From the NCBI GenBank assembly GCA_005281725.1, contig SSBO01000001.1, positions 2,340,399-2,404,398 on the forward strand: a stretch of 64,000 bases of DNA. The letters run 5' to 3'. The position numbers were made by a program, and so were the translations under genes. This DNA comes from Wuchereria bancrofti. Taxonomy: Eukaryota; Nematoda; Chromadorea; Rhabditida; Onchocercidae. The notes beneath the pieces were generated by a model. It ran no database searches. It was not told the DNA's origin and saw only the letters and a program-made list of their open reading frames with translations. Of the stretch, positions 1 to 13,247 are shown in pieces. How positions within the stretch are numbered: the stretch's first letter is position 1; each line of letters opens with the position of its first letter.

Positions 1-245
1 TAATCCTTGAGAGTGAAGACAAACGAGAAAGAGAGAGATAGGAAATGAAGCAAAAAGTTGAAGGATCTCGCATTGCACTATATAATGATTGTATGAAGTT
101 GTACTCCAAAAAAAGGAAATAGAGTCAAATTTAAATTTCTTAGTGAAAATCTTTGCTTGCTTACTTAAAAACTTAGAAACTGTTTTGAAAGTTTTGAAAG
201 GATACATCTGCAATTCTCGTTGGCACCATTATAACATTATTTTAG
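1..245. other. Intronic sequence upstream of first visible formin exon
   Basis: No exon of the formin was recognised before the acceptor at 244-245, so this stretch is read as the end of an intron of the same gene. Short open frames occur here but match nothing in the formin FH2 fold and are not bounded by good splice sites. Confidence 0.5.
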
Positions 246-2930
246 CAATCACATGCCGGAAATTAGCAATGAGTGCACCAGTGATTATGTCTGCTGTGCA
301 TCGAATGGATTTGAAAGCTCTCATCCCAGAAAGTGTTGACATTTTGATAAAGATTGCCCCAACGCATGAGTAAGCATTTTTATTTTTAATGGAGGTAATC
401 ATTTTCTCTCTATTCAGGATGACAGAAAAAAATATGGGGTGAAGTGCCTAAAAATTTTTGAACCTTGTACAAAGCTTATTAGCTTATAAAAACGGTTGAA
501 TGAAATATTTTCAAAACTTAATTTTTAGGGAAATAGTGAAATTCAAGGAGTATGAATTAGAACATAAAAATTTTTCGGATCTTTCGGACGAAGATCAGTT
601 CCTTGCTCAGCTAGTCAAAATTGAGCGATTTGAACATAAAATAAAAATCATGTCCTTCATGGCAACTTTCGACGAAAGTGCTGATCTGCTAGAACCGGTA
701 AAACTTTCGATTTCAAACAGAATACATTGTCTATCTGAAATTTCTGACTGATGAGAAACTGATTGTGATTTAGATGATTATTACCATATTATCATTATCA
801 ATATTACTGTTATCATCATTTATTTACTTATTATTATTAATTATTATTTATTAATTGTCATTATCATTATTATCAATTATTATTGCAATTACCTATTATC
901 ATTACTATTCTTACTTTTCTTATTATTAACTAATTATTATTAATTACTATTATTATACCAGAATGTTTATTTTTGCAGCAGTTTGTCAATTTAACGGCAG
1001 CTTCGAAATGTGTCCGCGAAGCAACAAAATTCCATCGACTTTTGGAAATACTGCTCGCATATGGAAATTATATGAATAGTGGACGAAAAGGGGGTGTCTA
1101 TGGTTTTAAATTATCTAGTTTGGATACGGTTTGTCTCTTTTTTTCCTTCTTTTGGAAAAGATTTTTATTCATGAATTGTGGGAATATTTTATTATAAATT
1201 TATTTTTATTGCAAAAAAAAATTTCTGATTTATTATAGTTTTTTTGTTTGAGTAAAAAAATCTGTTGACATAACTTTTTTTGTTCGAGCAATATTTTATC
1301 ATTTGCTTCTTTATTTTCAGCTTTATGGCTTGAAGAGTTCAGTGGAGCGATCACTGTCACTGCTTCACATTATCGCGGAAACAGTTTCACGAAGTTTCCC
1401 CGGATTGTTGGATTTCGCGGATCAGTTGAAATTTGCCGACAAAGCTAGCACTAGTATCTTGTTTTGTTCTAATAATTCAAATTTAATGGAAAGAAAACGA
1501 TGAACAGTGCAGATATGTGCATTAGTCCCTTTTCTAATATTCCTTCCGATATTCAAGGGGTTTCTTTGCTTTAATTTTAATATGACAATTTATTTTGTTT
1601 TTCAGTAATGTGGGAAGCAGTTTTGGCGGATATGAGAGAACTAGAAGCGAATTTTGCTTCAGCTAAGAAAGAACGAGAATTAAAAGGTGGAGATTGTCCG
1701 CCGTCATTGCTCGATTTTCTGGACAAATGCGAAAAGCGAATTTCAGTTTTACAGGTGCAATACAAAACAGCTTCCGTAAGTTTTCCTGCATTTCCCACGT
1801 TTTGATATTTTCAGCCGTTTTTCTCTCCCCTCTTTGTACTGTATCGGTTCATAGCTGGAATATTTGAAAAGACATTCAATTATTTTAACAGGGTATTAAT
1901 AAATGATTAAAATTATGGGTATATAGTAATATATAAAGTACAATGGGTATATATAAGTAATTCAAATGTATTGCGGAGAGATTCAGTTCTGATGAAATAT
2001 ATAATTCGGAATTACTTCCTATTAATTTTTTAAAATTATCCCTTCTAAGGATTTTTCTTCTTAATTTTAGGAAGCTTTCACTGCATGCGTAGAATTTTAT
2101 GGCGAATCATCACGAAATCAACAACCCCATACATTTTTTTCTCGATTATTGACATTTGCAAAACGATTCCAACAAGCAGTTGCTGAAAATGAGGCTCGAC
2201 ATGCAGCAGCAGAGGTTGAAATAAGATATGCTTAATTATAGAATTAAGCAGTGAAACGTAATTATGTTTCCTTTTGCATAATTAATACTACTAGATGATT
2301 TGTTAATTTTCCGATTCTTATTATAATCGTTTCAGCGTTCTCAAGGAGAACAGATGAAGCGGCAGCGGATTGGTGTAAGACGGCGAGTGACAAAAGATGA
2401 GGTAACTGAAAATGTAATCGATGAATTGGTACAGAGAATTGGGATGACTAATCCTAATTGCGAACTTGCTATGAAGACAAGAAAACCAAAATTGGATTCC
2501 AGTCAAATCGATGATGGAGATTTTGAAAGAATTATGAATGGTAAGACAATATTGGATTAAAATTGACCTTATTTTATCAACTTTTGCGTTTTGCTGGACG
2601 ATGCACTTTACATGTATTTATTGGTTTACTTCTATTTGTTTATTGTGTACTCTTGTCATTTAATTCTTTCTTAGAACCAATACTTCATCTAAATAGTGAA
2701 TTGGACCACGTGTATAGAAAATAATGGTATTGCTCAAATTTATGTGCAATTATTTTCCTTAAAAAGTGTATGTTTCAGGTTTAAAGGAAGGAGCTTATGT
2801 AACATTTGATGGCGCACAAGGTACAAAACGTTATAGCTCATCGTTTGCACTGAATAGTAAGAAAAGCTTACATCCACCGCCTGTTGGACCGAAAACAAAT
2901 CGAACATCTGAAAATCACGAATACTGCTGA
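246..2930 (+). CDS. frl-1: FRL/FMNL-class formin, C-terminal FH2 region (5' truncated)
   Basis: Formins nucleate and elongate unbranched actin filaments through a dimeric FH2 domain. Eight exons keep one frame: 246-369, 529-697, 979-1128, 1321-1453, 1606-1775, 2071-2214, 2336-2540, 2779-2930 (TGA), about 415 residues. Visible FH2 landmarks are ITCRKL followed by MDLKALIPE, the KIERFEHKI stretch, the core signature GNYMNSGRKGGVYGFKLSSLD, and a C-terminal helix ending QQAVAENEARHAAAE. The pairs LLHIIAETV and CVEFYGES resemble FRL/FMNL more than DAAM or diaphanous, hence the symbol; the class assignment is from remembered family sequences. The tail after FH2 is basic (MKRQRIGVRRR) and could contain the autoregulatory DAD, but I see no clear consensus. 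The N-terminal GBD/FH3 and the proline-rich FH1 lie outside the window. The intron at 698-978 is filled by a degenerate ATT/ATC-rich tract. Confidence 0.88.
774..955. repeat. Degenerate ATT/ATC-rich simple repeat in formin intron
   Basis: Most of the intron is an imperfect array of ATT, ATC and ATTA triplets and quadruplets. It is low complexity and has no coding character. Confidence 0.7.
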
Positions 2931-5367
2931 TAAATTCTATTTTGCCGATAAATCTTTTTTTATAGCGTTCCTTTTGACTTAGTTAGTTAACTACTGGCTT
3001 ATCGATATTATGTACTCTCTTCAGTCCTGAATTTCACATTATTTTCCTTGGATAATATAGTTGATTTATATTCGAAATTTAGCTCAGTCCTGTTAAATAT
3101 TTCCATTAAAGGAAGTATATTACCATTATATTATCATTCCAGGACATGTTTTTTGTCCAATTTTTGTTATGTTTCTTGTCTTGCTGCACTTTTCTTTTGT
3201 TTTTGGCTTTTGTCTTTTTTACTCAGTTTTCATAGCTTAGTTGTATGTAACATTAGCAGTCCAAAGTAAGGTTGATTGCTTTATCTCATTTTTTTCACGT
3301 TTTACACAGGTTTAGATAATTTTTTGTCTCGTTTTAATGAAAGCTTACATAAGGAATCTTCTGCTTAATAAGTTGCAAAATATTGCTAGCTTTTGAATAG
3401 GATTTTGTAAATCAGAAGTGTGACAACAAAAGTTCAGATATAGTCAGATAGAAGTTTTAGTTATTTTACTGAAAAGAAATAATAATAGAACAAACTGATG
3501 TCTAAGTCGCTGAGCAGAATTTTCTTTTTGTTGTATGATGTTAACTAATTTTATCGTACATTTAATCATCATTAAGAAGTGATATTTTATTTTGTCAACT
3601 TGATTTTCAATCTTTATTTTCCCTGCAAACAATGAATTTTAATTTTTCCTTTAAATAATGTATGCCTAGCATTCCTTAATTTCACCTTAATAAAATCCTG
3701 TGCAGGAAGCGAACTTTTTAAAAATATATTTATATTTTATTGTGCTTACATTATAGAAAAGATTTGTATTTGTTATGATCGCAAGAAAATGATTCATTCT
3801 ATTCTCATGCGTAACAGATTGTTCCACAAATGCTCACATATAATCCTAATCAAATTTATATGTCATATAATCAATATGACTGTTCAACCTGATATTCCAA
3901 ACTCAATTCATTTTATATTTTTATGGGATTTTTGGCGTTCTCTTTCGTCCTTAACAATCAAATTTATTGTCCTATCACAATGTCAGTAATTCAGGTGGTG
4001 ACTTTATTTGTGTAATACTGTGATTTCTTTCAATACTTTCATTCTTTGAATATCGGAAAGATTGTGCTCATGGTTATAAATTCAGGAATCCGTTAAAATA
4101 TGAATACTACTATAATTGTAATCAGGATAGGTGTGGAATCTCCATTTCCTCATTTTGGTTCTAAAAAATAGGTGGAGTAAGATTTATGAAATCTTATGGA
4201 AAATAAAAGAGTTTATGAAAAATATTTAAAATTCAGGAACTATTAGTAATTATTGTCATACTTTTGCTTTCAACGATGCGCTCATTTGAGATGTACTTCA
4301 TAAGTTTGAACATTTTCCAATGGTCAAGTCGTTCTCGGGATGAGATTTTAAGTTTCATTGTTTAAAAGTTTTTCAGTACTATTATTTTCCAAAAAGTAAT
4401 GTATTCTTTATCAATCATAATACAAATTCTTCGCAATATCAGGAACAAATTAGAATAAATTAAATGTTGAGTAATTGTTCTTAGTACTATTAAACATTAG
4501 TGAAATTCTCATTTCTATAAAAAAATAATTTAGAATTAATAAAAAACATTAGTGAAATTCTCATTTATTTAAAGCAAATTTATGAATATTAATAGCTAAT
4601 AAAAATATATAAACGTATCAGTAACAAATTGTTCAGTTTGCTATTGTGATTGTTCCAGTGTGGTCGGTTAAGTCATTATCGTGATTAAAATGATAAAGAA
4701 AAGGTGTCATTATTCAGGATTTTATTGTCATTAATTTAATTGTACTTCAGGTTTACTTTAAATTATAATCACTTATTGATTTAAATTACTTATATTCCGA
4801 TGAAATAATACTCAAATTACTTGCTCATTATTTTCATCATCCAAAAATGCGAAAAAACTTAAAAGTTACTAACATAAGCTTAAATTATTATTGTTCTGCA
4901 TGAACTCTATTTAAATGACAAGTTATGAAATGGAATAATATGGTTATTTATGTGATAAGTTTACCTAAGTAACCATATTATTTGTAAAATTGTTTGATAT
5001 TAGTAATAAATGTACCAAATATGGCATATAACATTCTAGCAACTTTACTTTCAGTGTTTATTCTTTGATATCATATATGTCATCTGTTTCAAATTTTTCA
5101 TTATAGAAAGAATTGAACATTTAACTTCACTTTTTTTTACAAGGAAAATAAAATTATATTGAAAAAAAAACTTGGTATAAAGTTTACTAATAAGCATGAA
5201 CTCTTAAATTAGTTTTATTGACCAAATATTTAATCCATCTATTACTTAATGAAATAATATTCTTAGCACAATGTTGAAAAAAAACACACCGAAAAAAAAA
5301 TTTAATTTAGGAAAAATGGGACACAAATATTGTTGTATGAATGAGGCAAATGATAATAATAATTCAG
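2931..5367. other. Intergenic region between formin and phosphatase
   Basis: This AT-rich stretch should hold the formin 3' UTR, the phosphatase promoter and probably its missing 5' exon(s). A polyadenylation-like AATAAA is at about 3689. The short open frames (for example 3048-3269 and 3789-3989) have biased, low-complexity composition and no homology I recognise. A 22-base direct repeat beginning AACATTAGTG recurs near 4492 and 4546. I see no RNA gene. Confidence 0.5.
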
Positions 5368-6173
5368 GAATTACACAGTTGCAAAAAGCACTGATCAAGA
5401 AATAAATGAAAATAAGACTGCGATGAAAGATGCATCAAAAGTGTCAGTGGCAATTGCAGCAATGAAAGCATTTGCGGAACAAACAAATATATTAGGTCTT
5501 GAAGGGTTGCGGAATAGCTTTTGTAAATTACAAGCACGTGGACCACATCCAAATGATTTAACATTTAATGCTCAGAAAATGAATCGTACCAAATGCCGGT
5601 ATCATGGTATATATTCATGATCAATATACTTTTGAAATGAATCTGCGTTAATAGAAATAATAGAGTTTAATCTAAGTGAAATAATTTGTAATAGTACATT
5701 CTACTTTTAGAATTTTGTTTAGAAAATTAACAAGCTAATTTATGCTTATTTTTTGATTCTACATACTGCAGCATAATTTCCCATTTGATATGGTGATTCT
5801 ATAACAATACTTTTACCACTATTGACGATGATGATAATGATAATAATAATAATAAACAATAATATAGACTGTAATTTCGAATATTTTAATTCTGAATTCG
5901 CGGAAAATCGCGGAAGAATAATTTTGCAGACATTATATGCTTGGATAACACTCGTGTGCTCCTTAAACCGTGGCCAGAAGATCAAGGTGATTTCATACAT
6001 GCGAACTGGATTAACAGTGAACTTCTCGATTGTCCTTTCATTTGTACACAAGTATCAATTCCTTACTAATTAGTTATCACTATCGCTATTTTTCTGTTCT
6101 TCTTATATTTTACTCCATTGATAATTTTTATGCCATTACTAATTCTTCTTTCTATTTTCTTTGGTGTGAATTA

Positions 6174-6244
<71 letters not shown>

Positions 6245-9200
6245 TAATGCTATTATTATATTATTACATAAAAATATTAGTAATAATAATAATAATAAAT
6301 AACGCAATCATACTGATTATGTTAAGGGGCCATTGAATCAAACTTGTGGTGATTTTTGGCGTATGGTTTGGCAGGAAAATGTTGAATTAATTATAATGCT
6401 TTGTCGTACGCTTGAAGAAAATCGTAACAAATGCGCTCAATATTGGCCATTAAATCAAGGCCAAGTGCTTACGTTTTGTGGTATCACAATCCGAGCTGTT
6501 GAAGTAAGTTTTCATTTTCGTTTTCTGCTAAAAAATCACCATTATGGTACTGAAAAAGCAATTAATGAAAATAATACATAAATTTTTATATGTTTATTTT
6601 TTTATATGTTTTATTAAATATTTTGCAGAAATGATACATGAATAATTAATATGAAACACAAGAATGATTCATAAAATTAGATAAGCTAGCAGTGAATTAG
6701 AAATTGATGAAATTTCTCATCGGGAAGCTTTCAAGAAAGTGTTCACTAGAAAATGACACATTTTAATTGTGAATTAGGACAGAATGAATGCTAATCCGAA
6801 ATTGTTCCAGAAACGAACAAGTGATCCGGATGTACATTGTACTGCATTACTGCTGACATACCGTGGTACACGACGTCCGCTTGCGCACTATCAATGGGTA
6901 TCATGGCCTGATAGATTTGTTCCAAGTCAATTAACGGTACCATATACATTACTTAGTTCAGCTCGAGCTCGAAAAACACCCACTGTTATACACTGTTCAG
7001 CTGGAATTGGACGAACAGGTACACTGGTAGTACTCGAATTACTTTCTAGGCAAGTTCAAATCTTGCTTTAACTTTTTGAAAACTTGAATGTTTTTATTTT
7101 TGATAAACTAATTACTACCTTCAAAGAAAATGTTAAATTAAAAACAATGTGATGTAAAGCTAAAATCAAATGATTCATAACAGCTTGTACAAATTAAAAT
7201 GTTAATTATATTTTAATTTGCATAAAATAGAATAAATCATGCATTAAACAAAAGATTATTTGATCCAGTAGAATATCAATATTAGATATGAAAATAGAAT
7301 GAAGAATACAACTAGCTAAGAAAAATTGGTAATTTAGTTTATTAACTCATTCATATTTTATGATTATAAATTCTCTTATGAAAAGGATAATTAATCAAGT
7401 TTGATAACTTAAAAAAAAAAAAGAAGAGGCAGTTATAAGTAAAAGCAAAGAATATTTTAATACATCATTATTCAAATTAGAATTCTTTTGTTCTTTTCTT
7501 TTTGAAAAATTTTTCCTTGACAAAATTAGGGAAAATTATTGCAGAACATTGTTATCATGTCGTATACCGGTAGTAACGGATATTATTTGGTCAGTTAGAT
7601 CACAACGTTCACGTGCGGTTCAAAATGAAGAACAATATTTGTACATACATTATCTTACAATACAACGATTTGTTAATAAGGGTATTGTCTCCGATAAATC
7701 CGTTGCAAGTAAGTTTAGAATTTAAAATCAAAAAGTTTTCTTTAGGAATAATTTTTTCTTTTCTTGTTAATTAGTGGATTTCTGAATAAAAATTAAAATG
7801 GCAAAGATAAAAGAATCATTTGTAACATAGATGATTGCAGTAACTTTAATGAAATGTGAAATATTGAAATATCACGCTGTTGCACTATCTCGCAACGATG
7901 GCATGCACGCGTGCATGCATGCTGTTGTTTCTGATTGAAGTTATATAAACTACTTCAGCCACTTTTTTTACTTAAAGATTATGTTATTTTCGTAGTATAT
8001 TAACGTAATTTTCTAGAATTTTGCCGAGATTATGAGCAATTTTATTTTACTCGTACACATCGGAAACAAATTCCTTTACCTATCCGTGATAAAAGGAAAA
8101 AATCACGACCCAAAAAGCCGATTACACCAGAACCGGTAACGGCATTGTCAACATCATCAGTATCGCCAATAACTAAGTCAAAAAAAGGGTCGCCAGTTTC
8201 GACCGGAACACCAAAAAGTCAGGATATTACTCCTGTATCGACTACAGGGACCGATTCTAGGCTTGTTCAACAACAGAAAAAAAAGAAAGGAACAATAAAA
8301 AAGAAAACGGTATTTCTTCGGGAATTAGCGATTATTTTGTTTAATTTGCACTTTTTTGTCCCTTTTTCGGATTTTAGACCTTAAAATCTGATTCTTGACA
8401 AAAAAAAATGCAAAAAAATTATGGTCAAATTTTGTCTTCACTTCCGCTTGTTTTTAGGCAACAGGAGCCGAGGAATTTGCACCAGTATAATTATTCCTTC
8501 ATTATTTTCTTCAATTATTTGTTCTTACAATTTCAAAATAATATTTCTAATAAAAATCTAAATTTTGTAAGAAAAAAGACTTCGATATTTTAGAGTTAAT
8601 TTAAAAATTATTTTTTGTTTTGATTAAATTAAATTTAAATGGGAAAAGGAAAGAAGAAAAAACACAAAGTGGGAAATTATTTCAATCATTTGTTATTGAG
8701 TCGGAAAAAATAGGAAATATGCAAGTGTACCTGTATAAGTATTGGTTAAAAGATTCCATTGATTACTTTAAGCATTTATTAATTGCTTGTTATTAATTGC
8801 TAAGAAACTGTACTAATCTATATTATTAATTGATTATCTAATGTTTTAAATTTAAATGTGTGATCGTAAATGAGTAAAAAATAAATCCACCAATGGATTA
8901 ATCATTAATTTCCTATATTTAATGCCAAAAATTTCCTTCTTTTAATCAATTCATTCTTCCTTTCTAGCCAACACAACAACAACGAGTGACGGCGGCAAAA
9001 TTATCACAATCACAGGCCAGTCTTCAACAAGAATATCAAGAAGCGCAAAAGGAACTGCTGGAAACGTATCGTAAAGAAATGAAAGCATCAATGTGTACGC
9101 AACAGCGGAAAATAAAAGATGACAAATTGGCATCTACTGAAGTGAATGTTGTTCAAAATGAGCAAAAGGATGATCAAGCATTAGACGTTGAAGTTCTTGA

Positions 9201-10193
9201 TAGTAAAGTGAAAAAAGTCACTGAAGGATCAAAAATCGCAGAAACTGAAGTGATACATTAATTGTTTGCAAATTCTTTTTTCATCGTCATTTTTCCCTCT
9301 CTCTCTCTCTCTCTCCTTTCTTGCTTATTTTTTTTTTCATAAACATAGAATGGAATTTAAATAATATTTAAACTAAAAAAAGCAAAATATATCACTTTTA
9401 ATATTACTAGTATACTTATAAAACCTTATTAAATAGGCAGCAAAACGAGATAATAACTGCAATTGTATAAGAGTATATAAATTATCATTATTTAACGGCA
9501 AAAATTTTAATGGTCTGCATGATGACAAAGAAAAAATTGGAACTGGTAGTTTCAAAAAATTTTTAAAATAATCTGAAAATTTAAGAAACAAATGGAAAAC
9601 ATGAATTTAGGTAGGGAAAGCAGAAGTTGAAGAAGATGGTTCTAAATCAGTATATGCTTTCCTCAGTGATGAAGTTCGAAAAATTAAACAAATGGAAGAA
9701 AATCCAGTGCCAAGAGAGGATGAAATTGATACAGCTGATTATGTCTTCATGCAACCTCTTTATGCGCGTACATACGGTGCAGCTGAAACGGAAAGTCGAG
9801 ATGTAGCAGAAAAATATATGATGAACATGCTTCCGGAAGAGGTCAATTCCACATTTCCATTAATCGAAGACTACATCTTTTTGTTTTTCTATCTTATAAT
9901 TCTGTAAAGATTTCATTGCGTCTTTAATGTAATTTGTAATTAATAGTAGAATTTGAGAAAAGATGAAATTTACTGATCTGCTAAAAGCCTTAAATATAAA
10001 ATGGTAAGAGTGATGAATTTCTCGTTTGTAATTAAACATTTTGATAAAAACTGAACAATGGCTTCAGTATTTTGATAGAGCAATGGATGATGGAGCAGAG
10101 TATGTTGCGATCATGCCGGTAAATACAAACAAAGAAAATACAGAAAGTCTCCAAAATTTGCGAAAAAATCCTTCCAAATCAAGGGTTTCCTAA
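5368..10193 (+). CDS. Classical protein tyrosine phosphatase with lysine-rich C-terminal tail
   Basis: A non-receptor-type PTP that removes phosphate from phosphotyrosine. Exons: 5368-5606, 5930-6051, 6327-6503, 6778-7049, 7545-7708, 8017-8309, 8968-9249, 9611-9841, 10068-10193, about 635 residues. Catalytic-domain hallmarks in order: NRTKCRYHD (KNRY region), DFIHANWIN, TQGPLNQT, the WPD loop with its general acid (TGG at 6904), the P-loop HCSAGIGRTG (6991-7020) with nucleophilic Cys and Arg, and VQNEEQY supplying the Q-loop Gln. All key residues are present, so it is predicted active. The tail after about 8050 is rich in Lys/Ser/Thr and then Gln/Glu coiled-coil-like. No transmembrane segment is visible. 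It resembles the expanded nematode PTP families, many of them expressed in male germline in C. elegans; this is inference. The first visible exon starts in phase 1, so the true start lies upstream. The last two introns are placed only by frame and splice signals. One intron uses a GC donor. Confidence 0.88.
6174..6242. repeat. (ATT)n microsatellite in PTP intron
   Basis: A near-perfect ATT trinucleotide array of about 22 units lies in the intron between 6052 and 6326 and is followed by a shorter AAT tract near 6282-6300. The long Ile or Tyr runs in conceptual translations here are artefacts of the repeat. Confidence 0.95.
9298..9317. repeat. (CT)n dinucleotide tract
   Basis: A run of CT dinucleotides sits within the phosphatase intron at 9250-9610 and acts as an extended pyrimidine tract. 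No other function is evident. Confidence 0.8.
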
Positions 10194-10969
10194 TGCTTCT
10201 TATTTTATTTCTTCATAAATATGTAATATGTCTAGCGGTATTGAAGACAAGAATATATATATTGAGATTCAAAAAAATCGGAATATATGAATATTTTATT
10301 AATTTCAAAGCATAAAATTAATAACAATGAAATTAAAAGAACACAATACCGATACTATTAATTGAACAAATCGAGATAACCCAACGCTAGCTCTCTTTGG
10401 TTAAATATCACTTTGTTAGTGAAGGCAAACATTTTGACCATATTATAAGGTATGTAGAATTAAATTTATTACGGAGGTAGCACTAATCAATAGCATTTCT
10501 GTGAAATAAAAACTGATTAGTTGAAAATTTTCAGAAAAGCAAAGGTCCAAATTAGTACATGGCGAATTCTCAACAACAAATTTCCCGGTATCATTGCACA
10601 TATTTTGAAAACAAACGCATCCCCTATGTTAAATTACATTCAACAATAAACATTTATCCTAACTTCTTATGTCATTTTTCTAAATACAAACTGCACAGAA
10701 TTAAAACAAACAAATATCTTTATATACAATTTATAAATATCCGCATTAAATTGCTGCAATTTATCATTCATGAATGATAGAGTCCATGAAGCCTATCGAT
10801 TGAGATTTTATTAATAAAATAGTTGAAAATATGATAATAAAAGTATAAATAAAAGAACACCTGCTTCATTGGGTACTGGTATCCTTATTTTTTCCATTAC
10901 TTTTCAAAATGAAATGATGTGTGATACGCATTTATGGCACTTGAAGAAATTAATGAAAATACAGATAAA
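10194..10969. other. Convergent 3' intergenic region
   Basis: This lies between the stop codons of the phosphatase (+) and Gemin2 (-). It is AT-rich and presumably carries both 3' UTRs. The open frame at 10559-10777 has no recognisable domain and no splice or start context, so I do not call it. Confidence 0.5.
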
Positions 10970-13247
10970 TTAAGAAGAAATCTGATCGGCAATATCTAAC
11001 TGCTCGAAATAAACACCAACAATTGCAATAAACAGTGAGAATTCTTCGCGCATTGTGCTACCACTTTGTGTTTTTTCATCCAACGTATTTCGCAAGACAC
11101 GTGAATGTTTAGCCAGTTGGCGTATCGCTGAACACACATTGTGCGTTAACGGTTTCTGTAATACCAACATTAGTGCGTATATCCATTCAAATAGTGGTCT
11201 CGTATACCCCTCCTCAAGAAAAACCTGAAAACAAAAAAAGTAGTTTAGAATTGTTCAATACCAGTTACATTCTAATGAAGTCTTCAATTACTGCTATATT
11301 TTCAAAAGCAATTACTTCACCTTAGTATCGATGAATAGTGATACTGCTTCCAGCCATAGACAATGTATCATGTCTTACTTATCATCTCACAGTATTTTTA
11401 CCATTTAATTATTAACAACTGTATTTTATTTACAACTCACAAAATGCTGAAGTTCTGAGCTATTTCAAATATGCATCAATGATTTATATTTGAGAATGTT
11501 TCTACCTATTCTCGAATTTCGGAATTTATTTAAAAGAAGCAAATCAACACTATTTCATGCAAATAAAATATCCTTGATTGATGTGCTGTAGCTCTCGCAA
11601 TAAAATTGGCACTTGCAAATTAAAAATGCTAACTTAATACAAACAAGTATTCTACAAAGCACTTCAAACTTCTAAAACTTTTTCAAACATCAAAAAATGA
11701 AGGATAATCTATTTAGAGATAAATTATTTGTTTATTTTTGATGTTTCCGTTCAGCATTTCTGCGTAGAAAGGTATGAAGAAATCAGCTTTCTAACTTAAC
11801 TCCTTAGTTTAATAAAGAATTTGATTTAAAACTTGTACATCTATAAGATATTGAATCAAAATGTTGACTTGTTGTTCTGATAAACTGAACACGAGTTGTA
11901 ATGTTGGTGGATTACCGCGATGATGTGCAAACCTTGGAACATCATTTGCTTTCATTGGAAATGAGTTAATCCGTTCTTCTAAACAGAATACACGCCATTC
12001 CTCGGGATCTTTCTAAAACACATAGAAAATTTTATACTACTAGAATCAATAAAAAGCAATATGGCAATACGACAAAAGAGATTAGATACTTTCTCTACTA
12101 AATGCTATATCTATCATCAATCGTATTAAAGAAAAAAAAAAATAGAAACTCTCCGATAAATACAACAATTTACTATGATCTGAATGGTAAATAAATAACA
12201 CCTAAGAAAGACTCTTTCATTCTTAAAAAGACTTTTAAATAAACTAAACATGACAAGTCTGAGTTGTGTATCGAGAAAACTAAACATGACAAGTATCGAG
12301 AAAAGAACTTCACCAACACCAATAGGATTACTTACCAAGCTTGGCCATTTAAAAGTTATAGTCTTTCTCCAGCGCCACTTTTCAGCATCAACAAGAGATC
12401 GTTGCATTGAAAATTTATTGCTCTAAAGCGTAATAGCTAGTTAATATTGCAAAAGATATTAGGTAAAGTTTAAGAAATAGGGTGAACATATATATGGAAA
12501 CAGCTGAAATGTTTAAAAATTTTCAAGAGGACTACAGAACAAGTCCAATGAGCAAAATAATTATGCGGCAAAACTCAATCTTTTCCAGGGAAGTTTTTTT
12601 TTTTTTAAATAAAATTTTCTTATTGGAAACATAAGATTGAGTTTTAAAAAAATGCCAATTTACCATGGCAACAGACCACTCGGAAGGCGGTTCACAGCTG
12701 AATAATAAATCCTCCGATATTGCAGAAGAGGCAATTTTTTGTGGGATCGTTTTTGCTGTAACTACTTCTGGACAACGTGCACGCGATACACTGACCTGCA
12801 TGAAAAATAGAACAAAATTTTTGAACTCAATTTGTACTTCTTTACAATTTCTTATTCAAATCTGTGCCAGCATGTTGAATCGGTCGAATTACTTTATGTT
12901 ATGAAATTCTCAAGTTCCACTCTCCCAACATTTCAAATTCAAAAAATTTGATTTTCTATTGCTCCAATCATACTCTACTGGAACCAATTGTGCTGTTAAC
13001 TTCATCAAAACATAGCTGTTTAACGTATTTGCTTGCTGACTTACAATCAGCAGTACTGCAATAACCAGCACACAATTTAACTCAATCAGTGGAAAATAAG
13101 TGTTCCTAAACGGTTTCCCATGTTTAAGGAAATACTCGTTAAATTAATAACCTGCTGCAGGTAATGAGATGGATCTCGAGGTGTCTCAGTTAGTGAGACA
13201 TCTCGTTCATCGAAATCACCAACATCAAAAACTGCTTCCTGCTCCAT
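10970..13247 (-). CDS. smi-1: Gemin2 / SMN-interacting protein (SIP1)
   Basis: Gemin2 binds SMN and holds the Sm protein ring during assembly of spliceosomal snRNPs in the cytoplasm. Five exons, all phase 0: 13152-13247 (ATG), 12664-12795, 12336-12422, 11833-12012, 10970-11224 (TAA), giving 249 residues; human Gemin2 has 280. Family signatures are the N-terminal acidic segment followed by TPRDPSHYLQQV, then SRARCPEVVTAK (the conserved RCPDVV-type motif), EEWRVFCLEER, and the C-terminal helical block FEWIYALMLVLQKPL ... SAIRQLAKHSRVLR ... YFEQLDIADQ, which closely tracks the vertebrate C terminus. The start is the first ATG in the exon and gives an N terminus of normal family layout. The gene lies downstream of set-16 on the same strand, but the 1.1-kb gap is larger than usual operon spacing. 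Confidence 0.93.

Noticed and set aside
6030..6336. Open frames encoding poly-Tyr or poly-Ile (90 and 72 codons)
   Set aside because: They are translations of the ATT microsatellite in a phosphatase intron.
10388..10425. CTTTGGTTA resemblance to miR-9
   Set aside because: No complementary arm within hairpin distance.
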